Shown here: piece after piece, positions 15,261 to 23,955 of the stretch
Position numbering within the stretch: position 1 is the first letter of the stretch
Layout: every line of letters starts with the position of its first letter
Assembly (NCBI RefSeq): GCF_000521865.1
Contig: NZ_JAME01000009.1
Location: 1-64,000, forward strand
Direction of reading: 5' to 3'
From: Roseivivax isoporae LMG 25204
GTDB taxonomy: Bacteria; Pseudomonadota; Alphaproteobacteria; Rhodobacterales; Rhodobacteraceae
Length of the DNA: 64,000 nt
Position numbers and translations under genes: made by a program
Notes under the pieces: generated by a model
Database searches by the model: none
What the model saw: only the letters and a program-made list of their open reading frames with translations
What the model was told of the DNA's origin: nothing

Positions 15261-15841
15261 CGGGACCGCGTCCCGGCGGTCCGCGCGCGGGCCGCCGGGG
15301 CGTCTCGCCGCGACAGCGGAAGCGTCGGGTGTGGACACGGGCCGGGCGCTACTCCGGCTTCCGGCAGAGGGGACACTATGCCATCCCCGGCGTCCCTCTC
15401 GGCTGGCAGGTTAGGATGGTCTCCCTGGGTGTCTGCTTTCCACGCCGCCGTGCCCAATGGCGATTCTAACACACACCATTATTCGCAACCAAGTCGCGCT
15501 TGGGTTGAGTGGCGCAAAGTTTACCGGTTCCGGGCGGGCCGGGTGTGCAAGGGGGCAGAACCCGATGTCCCTCTGCGGGTGAGGACGACCATGGGCGCGG
15601 GCGTGGCGTCGTTCTGCGTCTCGTGCTGCACCGAGGTCCGGCCGAAGATTTCGGTGCCGCGAAGGCCGGACCCGTAAACGCAGCCATGACGGTGGTCCAC
15701 GGCGTCGCGTTCCATGTCGTGGTGGACATGACCTTGCCGAACGCCGAGGCGGGCGAGGCGCTCCGAGGGACCCAGAAGCCCACCATCAGGATGTCGCCGG
15801 GACGCCCGCCGGCCACCGGGGCCCGGCGGGCGCCCTTGGGA
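15261..15841. other. Intergenic region between convergent RTX and sugar dehydrogenase genes
   Basis: About 580 bases show no believable gene on either strand. A short GC hairpin (GGACCGC/GCGGTCC, about 15264-15283) directly after the RTX stop may end that transcript. A lower-GC patch occurs around 15460-15530. Since both flanking genes converge here, no promoters are needed, and the length of the gap suggests lost or decayed DNA. Confidence 0.4.
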
Positions 15842-17056
15842 TCAGCTCGATCCTTCGGGCGTGATGCGTACCAGCTGGCCGTTCTCGAAGTCGGTGATCG
15901 CCAGCACGCTGCCGTCCGCGTCGACCGCCACGTCGCGCACGCGGCCGAGCTCGAACAGCAGGCGTTCCTCGGCCGCGACGCGGCCATCCTCGAGCTCGAG
16001 CCGGACGATGCCGCCGGGCGTCAGCGATCCGACCAGCAGGTCGCCCTGCCATTCGGGGAAGGCATCGCCTTCGTAGCGGACCATCCCGGCCGGTGCGATG
16101 ACCGGGTCCCAGAAGTAGACGGGCTGTTCCATGCCTTCCTGCTGCGCGGCGCCGTCGGCCACGGTGGAGCCGTCGTAGTTCTCGCCGTAGGTAATGACGG
16201 GCCAGCCGTAGTTCGCGCCGGGCTCGACCATGTTCAGCTCGTCGCCGCCCGCGGGCCCGTGCTCGATGACCCAAAGCGTGCCGTCGATCATCTCGGCGCC
16301 CTGGATGTTGCGGTGGCCATAGGACCAGATCGACTCGACCGCGCCGTCCTCGCCGACGAAGGGATTGTCCTGCGGCACCTCGCCGTCCAGCGTCAGCCGG
16401 ATGGTCTTTCCGTAAGTCTTGTCGAGATCCTGCGCGTACTGGCGGTAGCGCTCGGTGAAGTGCTCGCCCGTGGTGACGTAGACGTGCCCGTCATCGTCGA
16501 AAAGGACGCGGCTGCCGAAATGCATGGGCGCGGTCGCGCCAGGTTCCTGCACGAAGATGTCGGTGACGTCCTCGATGGCGCCCATGTCCTCGGAGAGCGT
16601 CGCGTAGGCCGCAGCGGTGGCCGACTGGCCGTCGCCCACGGGCTTGGCATAGGTCATGTAGATGCGGCGGCTCTCGGCGAAGTCGGGCGACAGCGCCACG
16701 TCGAGCAGACCGCCCTGCCGTTCGGCCACAACCTCGGGCACGCCCGAGATCGGGTCGGAGAGCGTTCCGTCCATGGCGACATGGCGCAGCCGCCCGGGCC
16801 GCTCGGTCACCAGGTAGCCGGCCTCGTCCGGCAGCACGGCGATGCCCCACGGGTGCACCAGATCGCCGGCGAGAACCTCGTCGGCGGGATCGACGCCGCT
16901 GTCCTCGAGCGGCGCGCGGAACTGCCACGGATGGGCGGGGGGAATGTCGGTGTTGCGCGGGCCGCGCTCGAAATCCTGCGCGAAAGCCGCGCCGCCGCAC
17001 AGCGTGGTCGCTGCGGCGAGAAGCGTCGTCGTCGGGCGGTGCATCGATCGGTGCAT
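15842..17056 (-). CDS. PQQ-dependent aldose sugar dehydrogenase (YliI/GDH-B-like)
   Basis: The 404-residue secreted protein has a Sec signal (LLAAATTLCGGAAFA, cleavage near residue 27) and a six-bladed beta-propeller of the glucose/sorbosone dehydrogenase type. Recognisable segments are H-P-W-G-I-A-V-L-P near residue 68, E-R-Q-G-G-L-L-D-V-A-L-S-P-D-F near 111, S-Y-G-H-R-N-I-Q-G near 247 and E-H-G-P-x-G-G-D-E-L-N near 267, together forming the PQQ and Ca2+ pocket. Soluble periplasmic members oxidise aldose sugars using PQQ and pass electrons to the respiratory chain. GAGGGAGACC before the first ATG supports the start. It lies downstream of transketolase but is separated from it by a strong hairpin and a possible stress promoter. 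Confidence 0.92.
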   Translation of the reverse strand: MHRSMHRPTTTLLAAATTLCGGAAFAQDFERGPRNTDIPPAHPWQFRAPLEDSGVDPADEVLAGDLVHPWGIAVLPDEAGYLVTERPGRLRHVAMDGTLSDPISGVPEVVAERQGGLLDVALSPDFAESRRIYMTYAKPVGDGQSATAAAYATLSEDMGAIEDVTDIFVQEPGATAPMHFGSRVLFDDDGHVYVTTGEHFTERYRQYAQDLDKTYGKTIRLTLDGEVPQDNPFVGEDGAVESIWSYGHRNIQGAEMIDGTLWVIEHGPAGGDELNMVEPGANYGWPVITYGENYDGSTVADGAAQQEGMEQPVYFWDPVIAPAGMVRYEGDAFPEWQGDLLVGSLTPGGIVRLELEDGRVAAEERLLFELGRVRDVAVDADGSVLAITDFENGQLVRITPEGSS

Positions 17057-17088
17057 GGGGTCTCCCTCTCGGTCGGTGTCGAGAGACT

Positions 17089-17114
17089 AACGAGCCCGCC
17101 CCGCGGGACGTTTC
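17089..17114 (-). promoter_or_regulatory. Weak EcfG-like promoter candidate for the sugar dehydrogenase
   Basis: On the minus strand GAAAC (17114-17110) is followed after 17 bases by CGTT (17092-17089). This differs from the GGAAC-N16/17-CGTT consensus by one base in the more important -35 element. Its position, 33 bp before the start codon and just after the tkt hairpin, is sensible. Confidence 0.3.
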
Positions 17115-17129
17115 ATCACAAGGTGGTCA

Positions 17130-17160
17130 GTCCCGGGCGCGCACGTGCGGCGCCCGGGAC
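17130..17160 (-). terminator. Strong hairpin after transketolase
   Basis: GTCCCGGGCGC and GCGCCCGGGAC form a perfect 11-bp stem around a 9-base loop that itself contains the palindrome GCACGTGC. It begins 8 bp after the tkt stop codon. There is no U-tract on the minus strand, so termination may need Rho, but the position is right for an operon end. Confidence 0.55.
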
Positions 17161-17167
17161 GGCAGCG

Positions 17168-19183
17168 TCAGAGCAGCGCCTTGACCTTTTCCGCGATCGC
17201 CTCGGCGGTGATGCCGAAATGCGCGTAGAGGTCGCCCTCGGGGGCCGAGGCGCCGAAGCTGTCCATGCCGACGAAGTCGGCCTTGTTCGGCCGGCCGCGC
17301 TCGCCCGTGAGCCAGCGGTCCCAGCCCATGCGGCAGCCCGCCTCGATGGCGACCCGCACCGGACCCGCGGGCAGCACGCGCTTGCGGTAGGCCTCGTCCT
17401 GCGCCGCGAAGAGCTCCATGCACGGCATCGACACGACCCGCGTGCCCACGCCCCACTTCTGCAGCGCCTCGCGGGCGGCGAGGGCGATCGCCACCTCCGA
17501 GCCCGTGGCCATCAGGATCGCCTGCCTCTTGCCCTCGGCCTCGGCCAGCACGTAGGCGCCCTGTTCCACGAGGTTCTTCGACTTGTGGGTGGTGCGCACG
17601 GTGGGCAGGCCCTGCCGGCTCAGTGCCAGCACAGAGGGCCGCGTGGTCTGTGTCGCCGCGATTTCCCAGGCCTCGGCGGTCTCGACGGTGTCCGCGGGAC
17701 GGAAGACCAGCATGTTGGGCGTCGCGCGGCTGATCGCCAGGTGCTCGACCGGCTGGTGCGTCGGCCCGTCCTCGCCGAGCCCGATCGAATCGTGCGTCAT
17801 CACGAAGACGGTCGGCACCTTCTGCAGCGCCGCGAGCCGCATGGCGGGGCGGGCATAGTCGGTGAAGCACATGAACGTGCCGCCATAGGGACGGATGCCG
17901 CCGTGCAGCGCCATGCCGTTCATCGCCGCGGCCATGCCGTGCTCGCGGATCCCGTAGTAGAGGTAGCGGCCCTTGCGGTTCTCGATGTCGAAGACGCCGA
18001 GATCGGGCGTCAGCGTGTTGTTCGACCCGGTCAGGTCGGCCGAGCCGCCGAAGGTCTCGGGCAGGATCGGGTTCAGAACCTCGAGCACCATCTCGGACGA
18101 TTTCCGCGTGGCGACCTTGGGCGCGGTCTCGGCCACCTGCTTCTTCAGCGCCTTGATGGTGGCCGGCAGCTTCTTGGGCGCGGTCCCGTCCATGGTGCGC
18201 GTGAACTCGGCCTGCCGCGTCGCGGAGGCCTCGGCCAGCCGCGATTCCCAGGCCTCGCGTTCGGCCGCGCCGCGCTGTCCGGCCTCTTCCCACCAGGACT
18301 TGATCTCTGCGGGCACCTCGAACGGGCCCCAGGTCCAGCCATAGGCGGCCTTGGCGTCCTTGAGCTGCTGCGCGTCGGTCAGCGCGCCGTGACCCTTGGA
18401 GGTGTCCTGCGCGGCATGCCCGAGCGCGATGTGCGTGCGGCACGCGATCATCGAGGGCCGGGGATCGGCCTTGGCGGCGACGATCGCGGCGTCGATGGCC
18501 TCGGGGTCGTGGCCGTCGATTTCCTGCACGTGCCAGCCCGCCGCCTCGAAGCGCTTGGGCTGGTCGGTGCGGTCGGCGATGTCGACCTTGCCGTCGATGG
18601 TGATGGCATTGTTGTCCCAGAACGCGATGAGGCGCGACAGCTTCTGCCGCCCGGCGAGGGTGATCGCCTCCTGGCTCACGCCTTCCATCAGGCAGCCGTC
18701 ACCGGCGATCACGTAGGTGAAGTGATCGACCAGCTTGCGACCGAAGCGCGCGCGCAGCGATTCCTCGGCGATGGCGAACCCCACCGACATGGCGATTCCC
18801 TGTCCGAGCGGGCCGGTCGTGCATTCGATGCCGCGGGCAAGGAAGTTCTCGGGATGGCCCGCGGTCCGCGCGCCGAGCTGCCGGAAGTTGCGGATTTCCT
18901 GCAGGGTGATCTCGGGATCGCCCGACAGGTAGAGCAGCGCGTAGAGCAGCATCGAGCCGTGGCCCGCCGACAGGATGAACCGGTCGCGGTCATGCCAGTC
19001 GGGATGTGCGGCGTCGTATTTCAGGTGACGCGACCAGAGTACGGTGGCCACGTCCGCCATGCCCATGGGCATGCCGGAATGGCCCGATTTCGCCTCGGCC
19101 ACGGCATCGAGCGTCAGGGTCCGGATGGCTGCCGCCCGCATCCAGTGGTCGGGTGCGCGGGCTTTCAGGGCTTCGATATCCAC
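17168..19183 (-). CDS. tkt: Transketolase
   Basis: The 671-residue cytoplasmic enzyme transfers two-carbon ketol units in the pentose phosphate pathway (and the Calvin cycle if present) using thiamine diphosphate and Mg2+. It shows [11 protein letters not shown] near residue 32, the TPP motif [10 protein letters not shown]-x-E-A then D-N-N near 160-190, and the catalytic glutamate region [12 protein letters not shown] near 415. Length is typical (about 665). It is monocistronic here, ended by a strong hairpin, and divergent from the zapA operon. Transketolases in Rhodobacterales are often followed by gapA or pgk, which are absent at this locus. Confidence 0.97.
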   Translation of the reverse strand: MDIEALKARAPDHWMRAAAIRTLTLDAVAEAKSGHSGMPMGMADVATVLWSRHLKYDAAHPDWHDRDRFILSAGHGSMLLYALLYLSGDPEITLQEIRNFRQLGARTAGHPENFLARGIECTTGPLGQGIAMSVGFAIAEESLRARFGRKLVDHFTYVIAGDGCLMEGVSQEAITLAGRQKLSRLIAFWDNNAITIDGKVDIADRTDQPKRFEAAGWHVQEIDGHDPEAIDAAIVAAKADPRPSMIACRTHIALGHAAQDTSKGHGALTDAQQLKDAKAAYGWTWGPFEVPAEIKSWWEEAGQRGAAEREAWESRLAEASATRQAEFTRTMDGTAPKKLPATIKALKKQVAETAPKVATRKSSEMVLEVLNPILPETFGGSADLTGSNNTLTPDLGVFDIENRKGRYLYYGIREHGMAAAMNGMALHGGIRPYGGTFMCFTDYARPAMRLAALQKVPTVFVMTHDSIGLGEDGPTHQPVEHLAISRATPNMLVFRPADTVETAEAWEIAATQTTRPSVLALSRQGLPTVRTTHKSKNLVEQGAYVLAEAEGKRQAILMATGSEVAIALAAREALQKWGVGTRVVSMPCMELFAAQDEAYRKRVLPAGPVRVAIEAGCRMGWDRWLTGERGRPNKADFVGMDSFGASAPEGDLYAHFGITAEAIAEKVKALL

Positions 19184-19264
19184 GTCCTGCGGTCCTTCCT
19201 CGGGGTGATGTCCTGTCCGCTCTTAACAGCGTGCCCGCGAAGATCAAGCGCGGCCCATAAAGCC

Positions 19265-19293
19265 TTGACAGTCAAGGAGGCGCGCATTTGCAT
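19265..19293 (+). promoter_or_regulatory. Sigma70-type promoter overlapped by a palindrome, upstream of the zapA operon
   Basis: TTGACA (19265-19270) and TTGCAT (19288-19293) are separated by exactly 17 bases. The -35 box is embedded in a perfect 15-bp palindrome, CCTTGAC-A-GTCAAGG (19263-19277), which could be an operator. The start codon of the coiled-coil gene is about 165 bp downstream. The -10 box is imperfect. Confidence 0.5.
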
Positions 19294-19465
19294 CGGCGCA
19301 CCGGAATACGGCGCGGAACGGATGCCGGCGATTCGCCGCGGCCGGGGCGGGCAGGCGGCCTGCCGCGGTTGCCAATCGCGGGCGGATCGGGCAGGCACCT
19401 GGGGGTGCCGCCGGCCGGCGCCGGGCACGAGGCGACCGTTCGGCGCCGCAACGAAAGGGTGGGCC

Positions 19466-20002
19466 ATGACCGAGATCGACGAGCTTGAACGGCGCATCGC
19501 GGCGGCGCTGGACCGCATCGCGCGCGGCGTCGAGGCGATCGAGCGTCCCGCACCCGAGCCTCCGGCCGAACCCGAGGCCGCGACGGCGGACACCGTCGAT
19601 CCCGAGGCGCACGCGGCGCTCGCCACCGCGCTCGAGGACGAGCGGCTCGCCAATGCGCAACTCGAGGAACGGGTGCGCGCGCTGCACGACCGCCAGGAAC
19701 GCCAGGTCGCCGACCTGCGCGCGCAGGTGACCGAGGGGCGCGAGAGCCTCGCCGCGCTCGAGGCGGAGCTGCAGCAGATGCGCCGCGCCCACGAGACCCT
19801 GCGCGAGGCCAATGCCGAGCTGACCCGCGCGCTGGCCGAGGGCGCGCCCTCGGGCACGCTGATCGACGCGGCGCTCGCCGCCGAGCTCGAGAGCCTGCGC
19901 GCCGAGCGCGCGGTCGAGACCGCCGAGACCCGCGCGGTCCTCTCGGCGCTGGAGCCGCTCCTGGCCGAGGCCGCCGCCACTCAGGAAGGGGAGACCGCCT
20001 GA
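19466..20002 (+). CDS. Coiled-coil hypothetical protein upstream of zapA
   Basis: The 178-residue product starts MTEIDELERRIAAALDRIAR and contains a low-complexity Pro/Glu/Ala linker (about 28-50). A long heptad-repeat coiled coil runs from about residue 55 to 135 (LEERVRALHDRQERQVADLR and onward). No enzymatic motif is visible. Its stop overlaps the zapA start by one base (TGATG), so the two proteins are made together and the coiled-coil protein probably works with ZapA at the Z-ring. In Rhodobacterales this gene pair recurs, to my knowledge without a defined function for the first member. The start at 19466 follows GAAAGGGTGGG. Confidence 0.75.
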   Translation: MTEIDELERRIAAALDRIARGVEAIERPAPEPPAEPEAATADTVDPEAHAALATALEDERLANAQLEERVRALHDRQERQVADLRAQVTEGRESLAALEAELQQMRRAHETLREANAELTRALAEGAPSGTLIDAALAAELESLRAERAVETAETRAVLSALEPLLAEAAATQEGETA

Positions 20003-20418
20003 TGCCAGAAATCGACGTCCGCATCGGCGGCCGCACCTTCACCGTCGCCTGCCACGAGGGCGAGGAGGAGTACCTGCGCACCGCGGCCGGCATGCTCGAT
20101 GCCGAGGCGCAGGTCCTCGTCGACCAGCTGGGGCGCGTGCCCGAGGCGCGGATGCTGCTCATGGCGGGCCTCATGCTCGCCGACAAGACCGCAGGCCTCG
20201 AGGAGCGCCTGCGCGAGGCCGAGACCCGCGAGGCGGAGCTGGGCGCACGGATCGCAGCGGCCGAGGCCGAGACCGAGTCGCTGCGCCAGCGTCCCGAACC
20301 CGAGCCGCGCCGCGTCGAGGTGCCGGTGATCCCCGCGGGTGTGACCGAGACGCTGGCCGAGCTCGCCGCGCGGGCCGAGGCCATCGCGGCCGACGTCGAG
20401 GACAAGGCGGCCGGCTGA
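20002..20418 (+). CDS. zapA: Cell division protein ZapA
   Basis: The 138-residue protein has the ZapA fold. An N-terminal beta-hairpin (EIDVRIGGRTFTVACHEGEE, with the classic G-R-x-F/Y-x-V-x-C pattern) is followed by helix alpha1 with E-E-Y-L-R-x-A-A-x-M-L-D and a long C-terminal coiled coil for tetramerisation. ZapA binds and bundles FtsZ filaments at the cell midpoint. It is longer than E. coli ZapA (109) because of an Arg/Pro-rich insert and a helical tail. Translation is coupled to the upstream coiled-coil gene. A strong bidirectional terminator follows. Confidence 0.88.
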   Translation: MPEIDVRIGGRTFTVACHEGEEEYLRTAAGMLDAEAQVLVDQLGRVPEARMLLMAGLMLADKTAGLEERLREAETREAELGARIAAAEAETESLRQRPEPEPRRVEVPVIPAGVTETLAELAARAEAIAADVEDKAAG

Positions 20419-20442
20419 GCCGCACCGCCCCGCCGAAACGAG

Positions 20443-20477
20443 AAGACGCCGCGCGGCATCCCCGCGCGGCGTCTTTC
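20443..20477 (+). terminator. Rho-independent terminator between zapA and grxD
   Basis: AAGACGCCGCGCGG and CCGCGCGGCGTCTT form a perfect 14-bp stem with a 5-base loop, ending in a short TCTTT tract. An AAGA on the opposite arm gives a T-run on the minus strand too, so it can end both the zapA transcript and the convergent grxD transcript. Confidence 0.85.
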
Positions 20478-20508
20478 CGTGTTACGTGTCAGCAGTGGCG
20501 CGACGCGA

Positions 20509-20877
20509 TCAGCCGTTCGCTTCGCGGATCTTCTCGGCGGCCTGCTTGTCGTAGGCCACGCCGTTCTGCTCGAAAAGCTGGTCGAGCTCGCCCGACAGCG
20601 TCATCTCGGTGATGATGTCGCAGCCGCCCACGAACTCGCCCTTGACGTAGAGCTGCGGGATCGTCGGCCAGTCGGAATAGTCCTTGATGCCCTGCCGGAT
20701 GTCCTCGTCCGCCAGCACGTTCACGTCGGTGTAGTCCACGCCCATGTAGTTGAGCACGCCCGCGACGCGCGAGGAGAAGCCGCATTGCGGCATCGTCTTC
20801 GTGCCCTTCATGTACAGCACGACGTCGGCGGATTTCACGGTCTCTTCGATTCGGGACTTTGCGTCGGTGGTGGTCAT
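20509..20877 (-). CDS. grxD: Monothiol glutaredoxin (Grx4/GrxD family)
   Basis: The 122-residue protein has the monothiol active site CGFS at residues 32-35 in MPQCGFSSR. It also has the glutathione-binding [18 protein letters not shown] segment typical of class II glutaredoxins. These proteins hold a bridging [2Fe-2S] cluster with glutathione and deliver it to client proteins, often together with BolA. A bolA-like gene lies upstream on the same strand, supporting a Grx-BolA heterocomplex controlling iron-sulfur traffic and iron homeostasis. Length is normal. Confidence 0.96.
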   Translation of the reverse strand: MTTTDAKSRIEETVKSADVVLYMKGTKTMPQCGFSSRVAGVLNYMGVDYTDVNVLADEDIRQGIKDYSDWPTIPQLYVKGEFVGGCDIITEMTLSGELDQLFEQNGVAYDKQAAEKIREANG

Positions 20878-20989
20878 GTCTGGTCTCCGTCTTCGGGTCT
20901 CGGGCGCGTGGCCGTTCCCGGGATGTGTGCGTGGATGTGTCGCCTCGTCCGGCCCGGGCCACGTGCGCCGGGGCGCGGATGCCGGCGCC

Positions 20990-21232
20990 TCAGTCGGGCG
21001 CCTTGGTGGTCAGGGCCAGCGCGTGCAGTTCGCCTTGCGCGCCGTCCATCTTGCCCTTGAGCGCCGCGTAGACGGCGCGTTGCTGCTGCACGCGGTTCTG
21101 GCCGCGAAAGCTCTCGTCGATCACCTCGGCGGCGTAGTGGTTTCCGTCGCCGGCGAGATCGGTGATGGTGATCCGGGCCTGCGGAAAGGCCTCGCGGATC
21201 AGCGCCTCGATTTCCTGCGCCTCGATCGCCAT
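20990..21232 (-). CDS. BolA/IbaG-family protein
   Basis: The 80-residue protein matches the BolA family. It has the helix [12 protein letters not shown] and the central [11 protein letters not shown] motif whose histidine ligates the shared [2Fe-2S] cluster with a monothiol glutaredoxin. The later [10 protein letters not shown] motif precedes the terminal helix. It is of the short IbaG/YrbA type. It lies 112 bp upstream of grxD in the same direction, a partnership known across proteobacteria. The ATG at 21232 has a poor ribosome-binding site, but upstream residues in frame are not conserved. Confidence 0.92.
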   Translation of the reverse strand: MAIEAQEIEALIREAFPQARITITDLAGDGNHYAAEVIDESFRGQNRVQQQRAVYAALKGKMDGAQGELHALALTTKAPD

Positions 21233-21316
21233 GGTGGGAACGCTCCGTCCTGGTCCAGTCGAAGATGTATGACAGCCCCGCCGCGCGCACAAGGGAGTGA
21301 CCCCCGCGCGGATCCG

Positions 21317-22126
21317 TCACGCGGCAAGGTCGACCCAGACCGGCACGTGGTCCGACGGCTTCTCCCGGCCGCGCTCGTCGCGCATGATGCCCACGTCCGT
21401 CATCAGGTCCGCGGCCTGCGGCGTCAGCAGCAGGTGGTCGATGCGGATGCCGTCGTTCTTGTCCCAGGCGCCCGCCTGGTAATCCCAGAAGCTGTAATGC
21501 CCGGGTCCCTCGACGCGGGCGCGGAACGCCTCGGTGAAACCCATGTTCAGGATCCGTCGGAAGGCCGCGCGGCTCTCGGGCAGGAACAGCGCGTCCTTTT
21601 CCCACGCGGCGGGGCGGGCGGCATCCTCGCGCTGGGGGATGACATTGTAGTCCCCGGCCATGACCGCCGGCATCTCGGCTGCCAGCAGCGCCGCGGCCCG
21701 CGCCGCGAGCCGGTCCATCCAGTCGAGCTTGTAGCCGTACTTGCCGGTCCGCTGGGGCGCGCCGTCGGCGCCGAAATCCACCGGGTTGCCGTTCGGCAGG
21801 TAGAGCCCGCAGACCCTGACCGCGTGGCTGTCGCCCATCACGGTGGCCTCGATCCAGCGCGCCTGGTCGTCGCCCTCGCCGCCCGGCAGGCCGCGCACCA
21901 CGTCCTCGAGCGGGCGCTTCGACAGGATGGCGACGCCGTTGAACCCCTTCTGGCCGTGCGTCTCGACGTTGTAGCCGAGACCCTCGATCGTGTCGCGGGG
22001 GAACGCCTCGTCCACCGACTTGATCTCCTGCAGGAGCACCACGTCGGGCGACTCGCGCTCGAGCCAGTCGACAAGCGCGCCGATCCGCGCCTTGACGCCG
22101 TTGATGTTCCAGGTGGCGATGCGCAT
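21317..22126 (-). CDS. xthA: Exodeoxyribonuclease III
   Basis: The 269-residue enzyme belongs to the exonuclease III/APE family and acts in base-excision repair, cutting at abasic sites and degrading 3' ends. Conserved metal and catalytic motifs are W-N-I-N-G-V-K-A-R near residue 6, L-L-Q-E-I-K near 32, A-G-D-Y-N-V near 157, and the C-terminal R-I-D-H-L-L-L and S-D-H-V-P-V. Length is typical. It is followed by the bolA-grxD pair on the same strand with an 84-bp gap. Confidence 0.95.
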   Translation of the reverse strand: MRIATWNINGVKARIGALVDWLERESPDVVLLQEIKSVDEAFPRDTIEGLGYNVETHGQKGFNGVAILSKRPLEDVVRGLPGGEGDDQARWIEATVMGDSHAVRVCGLYLPNGNPVDFGADGAPQRTGKYGYKLDWMDRLAARAAALLAAEMPAVMAGDYNVIPQREDAARPAAWEKDALFLPESRAAFRRILNMGFTEAFRARVEGPGHYSFWDYQAGAWDKNDGIRIDHLLLTPQAADLMTDVGIMRDERGREKPSDHVPVWVDLAA

Positions 22127-22218
22127 GGCCCTGTCCCCCGCGTGCTGTGCCTCGCCGCTCTATGGCGCGGGGAAGGGGGGCAAGGCAAGGCGGCGTCCCG
22201 GACGCCGCCCCGGCCCGA

Positions 22219-22542
22219 TCACATGGAGAAGCTGGTACCGCAGCCGCAGGAACTGGCCACGTTCGGGTTCTCGATCACGAAACGCGCGCCGATCAGTTCT
22301 TCGGTGAAGTCGATGACCGCGTTCTCGAGGAAGGGCAGGGACACCTCGTCGACCACGACCTTCTGGCCTTGGCCCTCGAGCACGAGGTCGCCGTCGCCGG
22401 GCGCGTCGAGCCGGATGTCGTACTGGAAGCCAGAGCAGCCGCCGCCCTCGACCGCGACGCGCAGCGCCTGGCCCTGGTCGCCCGCGCCGATCTCGGCAAG
22501 GCGGGCGAACGCTCGGTCGGTGACTTTCGGCGGCAGTTGCAT
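22219..22542 (-). CDS. A-type iron-sulfur carrier (IscA/ErpA/SufA family)
   Basis: The 107-residue protein has the three conserved cluster ligands of A-type carriers: Cys36 in G-G-G-C-S-G and Cys99/Cys101 in S-C-G-C-G near the C-terminus. It accepts [2Fe-2S] or [4Fe-4S] clusters from scaffold proteins and transfers them to apo-enzymes. The spacing matches the classical IscA numbering almost exactly. It is divergent from the dgt-like gene, and the 127-bp gap between them should hold both promoters. Grx4, BolA and this carrier lie within 2 kb, forming a loose Fe-S trafficking neighbourhood. Confidence 0.93.
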   Translation of the reverse strand: MQLPPKVTDRAFARLAEIGAGDQGQALRVAVEGGGCSGFQYDIRLDAPGDGDLVLEGQGQKVVVDEVSLPFLENAVIDFTEELIGARFVIENPNVASSCGCGTSFSM

Positions 22543-22669
22543 GGCTGAACACTCCGGATCGCGGGCGATGGTCCGGCGCCGCTGGGGGTCGCGCCGGGGC
22601 GCGGGCGGTTTCCATCGCGCCGATCCGAATATATGAAGCTCGCGAAGCGGCGACAAGGACACGAGGCTC

Positions 22670-23830
22670 ATGCGCGCCCCCCATGCCTGCACCCCCGCCG
22701 CATCGCGCGGGCGGCGACACCCCGAGGAGGAGAGCGCCTTCCGGTCCTGTTTCCAGCGGGACCGCGACAGGATCATCCACGCCTCTGCCTTCCGGCGGCT
22801 AAAGCACAAGACGCAGGTTTTCGTCGAGCACGAAGGCGATTTCTTCCGCACGCGGCTGACCCACTCGATCGAGGTGGCGCAGGTGGCGCGCACGATCTCG
22901 AACGCGCTCGGCCTCGACACCGACCTGACCGAGGCGGTGGCGCTGGCCCACGACCTCGGGCACACGCCCTTCGGCCATACCGGCGAGGACGCGCTGAACG
23001 CGCTGATGGCGCCCTACGGCGGTTTCGACCACAACGCGCAGACGATCCGCATCGTCACCGCGCTCGAACGCCATTACGCGGACTTCGACGGGCTGAACCT
23101 GACCTGGGACACGCTCGAGGGCATCGCAAAGCACAACGGCCCGGTGACCGGCGACGTGCCCTACGCGCTGGCTGAATATGACGCGGTGCACGACCTCGAG
23201 CTTTCGACCCATGCGAGCGCCGAGGCGCAGGTGGCGGCGCTGGCCGACGACATCGCCTACAACAACCACGACCTCCATGACGGCCTGCGCGCGGGCCTCT
23301 TCACCGAGGACGACATCGCGGGCCTGCCGGTGGTCAGCGCCGCCTATGCCGAGGTGGACGCGACGTGGCCGGGCCTCGATCCGCACCGCCGCCGGCACGA
23401 GGCGCTGCGCCGCGTCTTCGGCGCCATGGTGGCCGACGTGATCGACACCTCCCGTGCGCGGCTCGACGCGGCCGGCGCGGAGGGTCCCGACGACATCCGC
23501 GGGCTCGGCCGGCCGGTCATCGCCTTCTCGGACGGCATGTGGTCCGACCTGCGCCAGATCCGCCGCTTCCTCTTCGACCGGATGTACCGCGCGCCGAGCG
23601 TCATGGCGCAGCGCGCGCGCGTGACCACGGTGGTGAACGAGCTCTTCCCGATCTACCTCGACCAGCCCGAACACCTGCCGCGCCGCTGGCAGGAGGACAT
23701 CGCAGCCGCTGCCGACCGGCCCGCGCTCGCGCGTCTCGTGGCCGATTACGTGGCCGGCATGACCGACCGCTTCGCGCTGCAATCGCATGCCCGGCTGACC
23801 GGGGTGGACGTGCTGGCCGACCTCACCTGA
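22670..23830 (+). CDS. dgt: Deoxyguanosinetriphosphate triphosphohydrolase-like protein
   Basis: The 386-residue HD-domain enzyme hydrolyses dNTPs (classically dGTP) to nucleoside and triphosphate. It shows R-D-R-I-I-H-A-S-A-F-R-R-L near residue 30, the metal-binding T-H-S-I-E-V then A-H-D-L-G-H-T-P-F-G-H near 65-105, and D-D-I-A-Y-N-N-H-D near 205, all diagnostic for the dGTPase type 2 group common in alphaproteobacteria. AAGGACACGAGG precedes the start. In many alphaproteobacteria this gene lies next to erpA and xthA and before argS, and the same neighbourhood is seen here. Confidence 0.94.
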   Translation: MRAPHACTPAASRGRRHPEEESAFRSCFQRDRDRIIHASAFRRLKHKTQVFVEHEGDFFRTRLTHSIEVAQVARTISNALGLDTDLTEAVALAHDLGHTPFGHTGEDALNALMAPYGGFDHNAQTIRIVTALERHYADFDGLNLTWDTLEGIAKHNGPVTGDVPYALAEYDAVHDLELSTHASAEAQVAALADDIAYNNHDLHDGLRAGLFTEDDIAGLPVVSAAYAEVDATWPGLDPHRRRHEALRRVFGAMVADVIDTSRARLDAAGAEGPDDIRGLGRPVIAFSDGMWSDLRQIRRFLFDRMYRAPSVMAQRARVTTVVNELFPIYLDQPEHLPRRWQEDIAAAADRPALARLVADYVAGMTDRFALQSHARLTGVDVLADLT

Positions 23831-23955
23831 CCGCGATCGCGCCCGCGCCGCTGTGCTTTTTGTGGCGCAGCGCCCCGTGCCCGCATCCGGGGGACTAGCA
23901 GCCGCCGCGCGGTGTATTAGCTCTCGCGGATCACGATTGCAGGAGTGCGGTAGAG

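Noticed and set aside
15509-20002. A very long open frame (about 1500 codons) on the plus strand
   Set aside because: It runs opposite to the sugar dehydrogenase and transketolase genes and ends in the true coiled-coil gene. Its Arg/His/Gly-rich translation is the usual antisense shadow in high-GC DNA.
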